Source: Thozetella sp. PMI_491
Lineage: Eukaryota > Ascomycota > Sordariomycetes > Chaetosphaeriales > Chaetosphaeriaceae
Direction: 5' to 3'
Assembly: GCA_021432635.1 (NCBI GenBank)
Contig: MU270052.1
Coordinates: 528,137 to 592,136, forward strand
DNA: 64,000 nucleotides
Shown: positions 59,916 through 64,000 of the stretch, one piece after another
Layout: each line of letters starts with the position of its first letter
Numbering within the stretch: the stretch's first letter is position 1
Notes under the pieces: generated by a model
What the model was told of the DNA's origin: nothing
Database searches by the model: none
Seen by the model: only the letters and a program-made list of their open reading frames with translations
Position numbers and translations under genes: made by a program

Positions 59916-60346
59916 GGCGGTCGGTGGTTGAAAGCGTAAAAGCAGAGGGATGACGCTGTGTCACTGAACGGGGAGATGGGGCGCATGGTCGACGCACTGT
60001 ATGCTGAGGAGGGCATTGGACATGGCCGCTAAAATACGGCAAGAAATGCCACACGGAGGCTTGATCTCGGCATTTTCGGAAACCTTGGGCTGGACACAGA
60101 AGGGGGCGACGAGTACGGTGCTGGGCCTTCCTGCTTTAGGTTCACGGTTTCCGCGGGTATCCAAGAGAGATGATCGATTCAACCATATTCTATAAGCACC
60201 TTTCATGGTAAATAAATGACCCTAGGAGCCGCAGTTCGTTCCATCTCTGGTCCACGCAAAAAATCTAACGCCCATTTTTCTAGTGATGATCTCTCTTTCT
60301 TCCCCCATCCGACCGTCCGGGCAGAGTAGGACATCTTCATCACAAG
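59916..60346. promoter_or_regulatory. Shared divergent promoter of the TLC-like and MFS genes
   Basis: Only 431 bp separate the two start codons, so both genes must use this interval. A TATA-like TATAAG on the plus strand at 60191-60196 sits 150 nt before the MFS start codon. A C/T-rich stretch (around 60286-60340) precedes that start, as in fungal core promoters. Confidence 0.5.
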
Positions 60347-62139
60347 ATGGGAAACGAGACCGTCACCGGCCAGAGAGCCGAAGATCGATTGCCAGAGCGG
60401 AGTCAGACCGATCGAGATGAAGCCCAGTCTGCCTCTAGGACCTGGTGGGCTATGACCATCTACGGCCTAATGTTGCTCATGCATTTGATGCTTGCCCTCG
60501 ATACGACATCGATTGCGGTGGCCTTACCCGTAGGTGTTCTTCCGAAAGATCCCAGAAATGAGACGAAATTTTGCAGTAGCGCTGACGGATATATTCCAGA
60601 CGATCGCAGCAGAGATGCAGGCAAGCGAGCGGGCCGTCTTCAGCATGGGAATCGTGTTTGCGTTGGTTGCTACCGTTTTCCAGCAGCCAGTCGCTGAAAT
60701 CTCGCATGTCCTCGGACGCAAGCCCGCAGTTCTCCTCACTCTGAGCATATTCTTCTTTGGTTCCGTGGTTGCGGCCGTCGGCGACAACATGACAGCCCTG
60801 ATTATCGGGCGCGGTATGCAAGGTTTCGGCTCCGCAGGCGCCGGGCTATCCAACCTCATCTTAACGGACATCCTTGGCCTGCGCCAGCGAGCCGCATGGA
60901 TGCCGGTGCAGAATCTCGTCTGGGCCGTTGGGCTGGTATGTGGGCCGGTTATTGGTGCCGCCTTGGTGAAGCTATCTTGGGTTTGTTTGCCGCCCCTGTC
61001 TCACGCTGTGGTCAAGAGACCTCCTGTGCATTGCACGCTGACAAGATTCAACTCGGAACCAGAGGTGGTTATTCTGGGTCAACCTCGCTCCAATCGCCAT
61101 CTCGGGAGTCGGCCTGGCCATCCTCCTGGGATTCGACCAGCCCGAAGGCGGGCTTAGCCATAACCTCCGAAGGGTCGACTGGGTAGGGATGGGGCTCTTC
61201 ACCTTCAGCGCCGTCTGGATCCTCTTGCCTATCGCCATGGGTGGAGTCTTGTTCCCCTGGAACTCGATACAGACCATCTTTCCGCTCGTTCTGGGATTCT
61301 GCGGCATGGTAACACTAGTATGCCATCAGCGCTTCCTCGCCCCACGGCCCATGTTCCGGGCATCGCTGTTTGTTCAGTGGACAGCCGTTAGCTGTTATAC
61401 TGGCCAAGCGGTACTTGGGTTATGCATGAATATGGTCTTCTATTTTATTGTCGTGTTTTGGACCGGGGTTCGCCACTTTACCACTCTCGAAGTTGGCCTC
61501 GCCCTCCTACCCCAGCTGGTATGCATACCGACCGCCGCCATCATCGCAGGCCTCGTGGTGCGCTCTACGGGATGTGTGGGCTGGGCACTGCGCACTGGCT
61601 GGCCGATGGGCGCGATTTCATGTGGTATGCTGTGGTTCATGGATACGAACACGCCGTTGCCCTTCTTAGTGATCATCAACGCATCCGTTGGCCTTGCCTG
61701 TGGCATGGTTGGCTCCTCCTTGAACACCGCGGTCATGTCAGTGAGTATGACGGCGGATCAAGGCCACGCAATGGCTATGGGAGGCTTGATGCGCTCTGCA
61801 GGCACAACGGTGGGCCTCGGGGTAGGCACTGCAATCTTTTCTACGATCATGCAAGGCAAGTTCGACAACATTGAGGCCGGTGTCACCTCGGAGGCGCTAC
61901 TACAGTTGCTCAGGGACCTCAAGAACGACCCGCATGTTGTGCTAGCGATTGTCGATGTGTTGCGGATTCTTTGGGTAACGTGCGCAGGGCTGTGCGCCGT
62001 GGCTGCCATCCTGGCCTGGACATGTCGGTATCCGAACTTGAAGCTGAGGGAACAGCACGAAACAGAGGAGAATCTGAGAAGGAATATTCCTATAGCATTG
62101 TCGATACAACGCCTGGAAAATCAGCAAGCAAATTCTTAG
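60347..62139 (+). CDS. MFS transporter, drug:H+ antiporter-2 type (14-TM), three exons
   Basis: Exons 60347-60529, 60600-60980 and 61063-62139 (introns 70 and 82 nt) give 546 residues. The first splice joins SIAVALP to TIAAEMQASERAVF, the usual TM1 loop. The second joins VKLSW to RWLFWVNLAP, restoring the 'W-R-W-x-F-x-x-N' block of the family. Motif A is represented by ISHVLGRKPA, motif B by IIGRGMQGFGSAGAGL and motif C by GPVIGAALV. These and the length fit DHA2-type efflux pumps of the plasma or vacuolar membrane, which export drugs or the cell's own metabolites by proton antiport. The second donor is GTTTGT, a minor but accepted form. The cargo is unknown. The divergent TLC-like membrane protein may be its functional partner. 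Confidence 0.88.
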
Positions 62140-64000
62140 CAGCACTGAGGCAGCGGTAATATCGCCATGGGGTGGGGTTCTGGGGGTCTGCGCATATTCA
62201 AAAAGGGGCTTGTTTACATCGCTCACCACGGTTGATAGGGTTTTGTCGCCTGGAAGGAAGAAGTCGCTGATCTATTTTTACAGTAGGCGCAGAAGTTCAC
62301 AGGCCGAATGATTCCCACGAAGCTCGCTTGCAGAGCCTGGCTTGCTTGGTAAGGAAACCTAAGGGTAATGAGGCAGTAATGGTTAACTTGGTAGCGAAAT
62401 ATAGGCGACGCTGTCTAGCGTGCAGCATTTGCCCTGTACAGAAGCCATCCTTCCAGTATCCAGATCGTTCTAAAAATCATTCACCGAGTCACAGGGGTCG
62501 AAGAATCGTCGATTATCACTATGGCCGTGCCTGATTTGTACGGCCGTTCTGTGGGCCTAGTGGCTTGATACAAAGCTCCCTCCCATACTACAGCCGTTAT
62601 CTCAAGGCATGATATATGACAAGACAGCCCTTGTTCTCTTTAAGCACGGATTAGGTAGTCCATGCGTTTGTATAGCCACAGTCAAGGTATGGGTCATAGT
62701 CGAACCATCGTAATGCACAAGCATCTCTTCACCGACTCGATCCCTCATCGATGGGTTTGAGCCAAGATGCTACATGGTCTCGAGGACATACTGGCTAGTG
62801 CTCGATGGCAAATAGAACCGGCTGTCCCGTGCGCGTGGACAGCAGCATGAAACAGGCAGGAGGCTAGATGCCGACCGAAGCGAGGCAGACCGACCTGGGC
62901 CTCGGACCCTAGCCGTTGTGTCCGGGAACCATCTCCGTGTCACGAAGGCGATAGCAAAGTACCATATCGGTGGGACTAGAGCTCGGAAGGAAACCGACAA
63001 GCAGGTTCTGGCAATGGCCTTCTGGCAGGATCTTAGGATCTCATGTGGAGCAGGGCTCCACGCAGCCCTAAGGGGATCTTTCGCCCTCCCACGGAGCGAG
63101 CTTGGAGCATGAAGCAACGGTCGGTGGACGGCGGCAACATAGTCAACGTATCGCGGCAGCGTCGTCGTCGGTAGGCTAAACTAACTAAGGGGCTTCGACT
63201 CCTCGGCCTGGGCCTGCCTCGACGTGTACTCGTCAGCTTGCCGAGCCCCTCGTGACCGTGACCGTGATGCGGCTTCGTCGTCCTCTCTCCGAGCGAGCGA
63301 CGCGAGGCTGCGGGGAAGGCCAGGGAGGCGAGGCCGTTATGGGCCGTGGCAGGGTAAACAGGGAAATGCTCAGGGTCCATCCCCTCTCCGGGCCCATCTT
63401 TGGCAGCGGTTCTGGGCCACTCTGGTGGAGCAAGCGCGATGGAGTCTCAGGAGCCTGGAGGCCAGAGCCCAACTGAGCGTCGCCTTGGTCAAAACTGGAC
63501 GGTGGAGCCATCCGCACCTCACTTCGCCCTTACTCGCCTTGTTTCTGTCTGTTCCCACGTGGAATGGATCCTTTTGAGGAGGCCCAGGGCCTTAGCGGAC
63601 GAGGAGGTCGCCCCTTTCGTGTCTAGACCGGGCAGCGATCCACCCAACGGTTCCGAACATGGCAGGAGAGGCGTTGACGGAGCCCCTCCTAGCAGTTTCT
63701 ACTCCTCCGTCTTGTTTCCCTTCCGTTCGCCCAAAGCGCCGGGGGTGCGTCGGGATATTTCGGCGAGCATGTGATGTAGCGCTCATGCGCGCGGTGCACA
63801 ACGCCCAAACATCCACCTACCCACACACACGCTCGCGCTCGCGAGGGTGCTTATGCTACGGTGCACGTCTCGAACGAGGTAGTAGTTGTGTCGAACACAC
63901 ACCATGCTCCCGAGAAGCGAGCAGTTCAGCCAGCTCACTTCGTGACTGCTCTACATACACAGGCAGGGCGCCAAGGTAAGCAGGGAACATCTGCCCCGGC
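62140..64000. other. Intergenic region to the window end, no gene seen
   Basis: This is the 3' flank of the MFS gene followed by unassigned DNA. Reading frames near 63000-63980 overlap on both strands, are short and show no domain. A CA-rich patch with alternating CGCG (63821-63845) is the only visible low-complexity tract. Confidence 0.4.

Overview
The window is nuclear DNA of a filamentous ascomycete (Pezizomycotina, most likely a Sordariomycete). Introns are short (about 50-90 nt) with GT...AG ends and CTAAC/CTGAC-like branch sites. Proteins characteristic of this group are present: a KCH-family membrane protein, a DUF1752/DUF3295 regulator, a Zn2Cys6 factor, an AA9 polysaccharide monooxygenase and a GH28 rhamnogalacturonase. 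I cannot name the species.

Layout. 0-10 kb: the start of a PNPOx-like flavoprotein running off the left edge, a KCH1/PRM6-type membrane protein, a histidine phosphatase (phosphoglycerate-mutase superfamily) and a nine-exon GH28 rhamnogalacturonase, all on the minus strand. 10.7-17.6 kb: VPS27 (ESCRT-0, minus) and a DOA4/UBP-type deubiquitinase (plus) diverge from one promoter region. 18.3-20.5 kb: a FAA1-type long-chain acyl-CoA synthetase. 22.9-28.1 kb: a small multi-pass membrane protein, a Zn2Cys6 transcription factor and an AA9 enzyme. 28.1-47.7 kb: almost 20 kb without a credible gene, GC-rich over most of its length, with homopolymer and short tandem tracts. 47.7-49.6 kb: a DUF1752/DUF3295 nuclear-regulator-like gene with a long CT-rich leader. 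49.6-57.9 kb: a second gene-poor stretch. 57.9-62.1 kb: a TLC-domain multi-pass membrane protein diverging from a 14-TM-type MFS transporter. 62.1-64 kb: no gene seen.

Functional links. VPS27 recognises and clusters ubiquitinated cargo on endosomes, and DOA4-type enzymes remove ubiquitin from the same cargo before it is sealed into vesicles. The divergent pair therefore covers an early and a late step of the same sorting pathway. GH28 and AA9 are plant cell-wall degrading enzymes, which suggests a saprotroph or plant associate. The GH28 gene appears to carry a one-base frameshift in a T5 run, so it is either a recent pseudogene or a homopolymer sequencing error.

Most exons were fixed by hand from conserved protein motifs and phase arithmetic. 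Product names rest on motif recognition without database searches.
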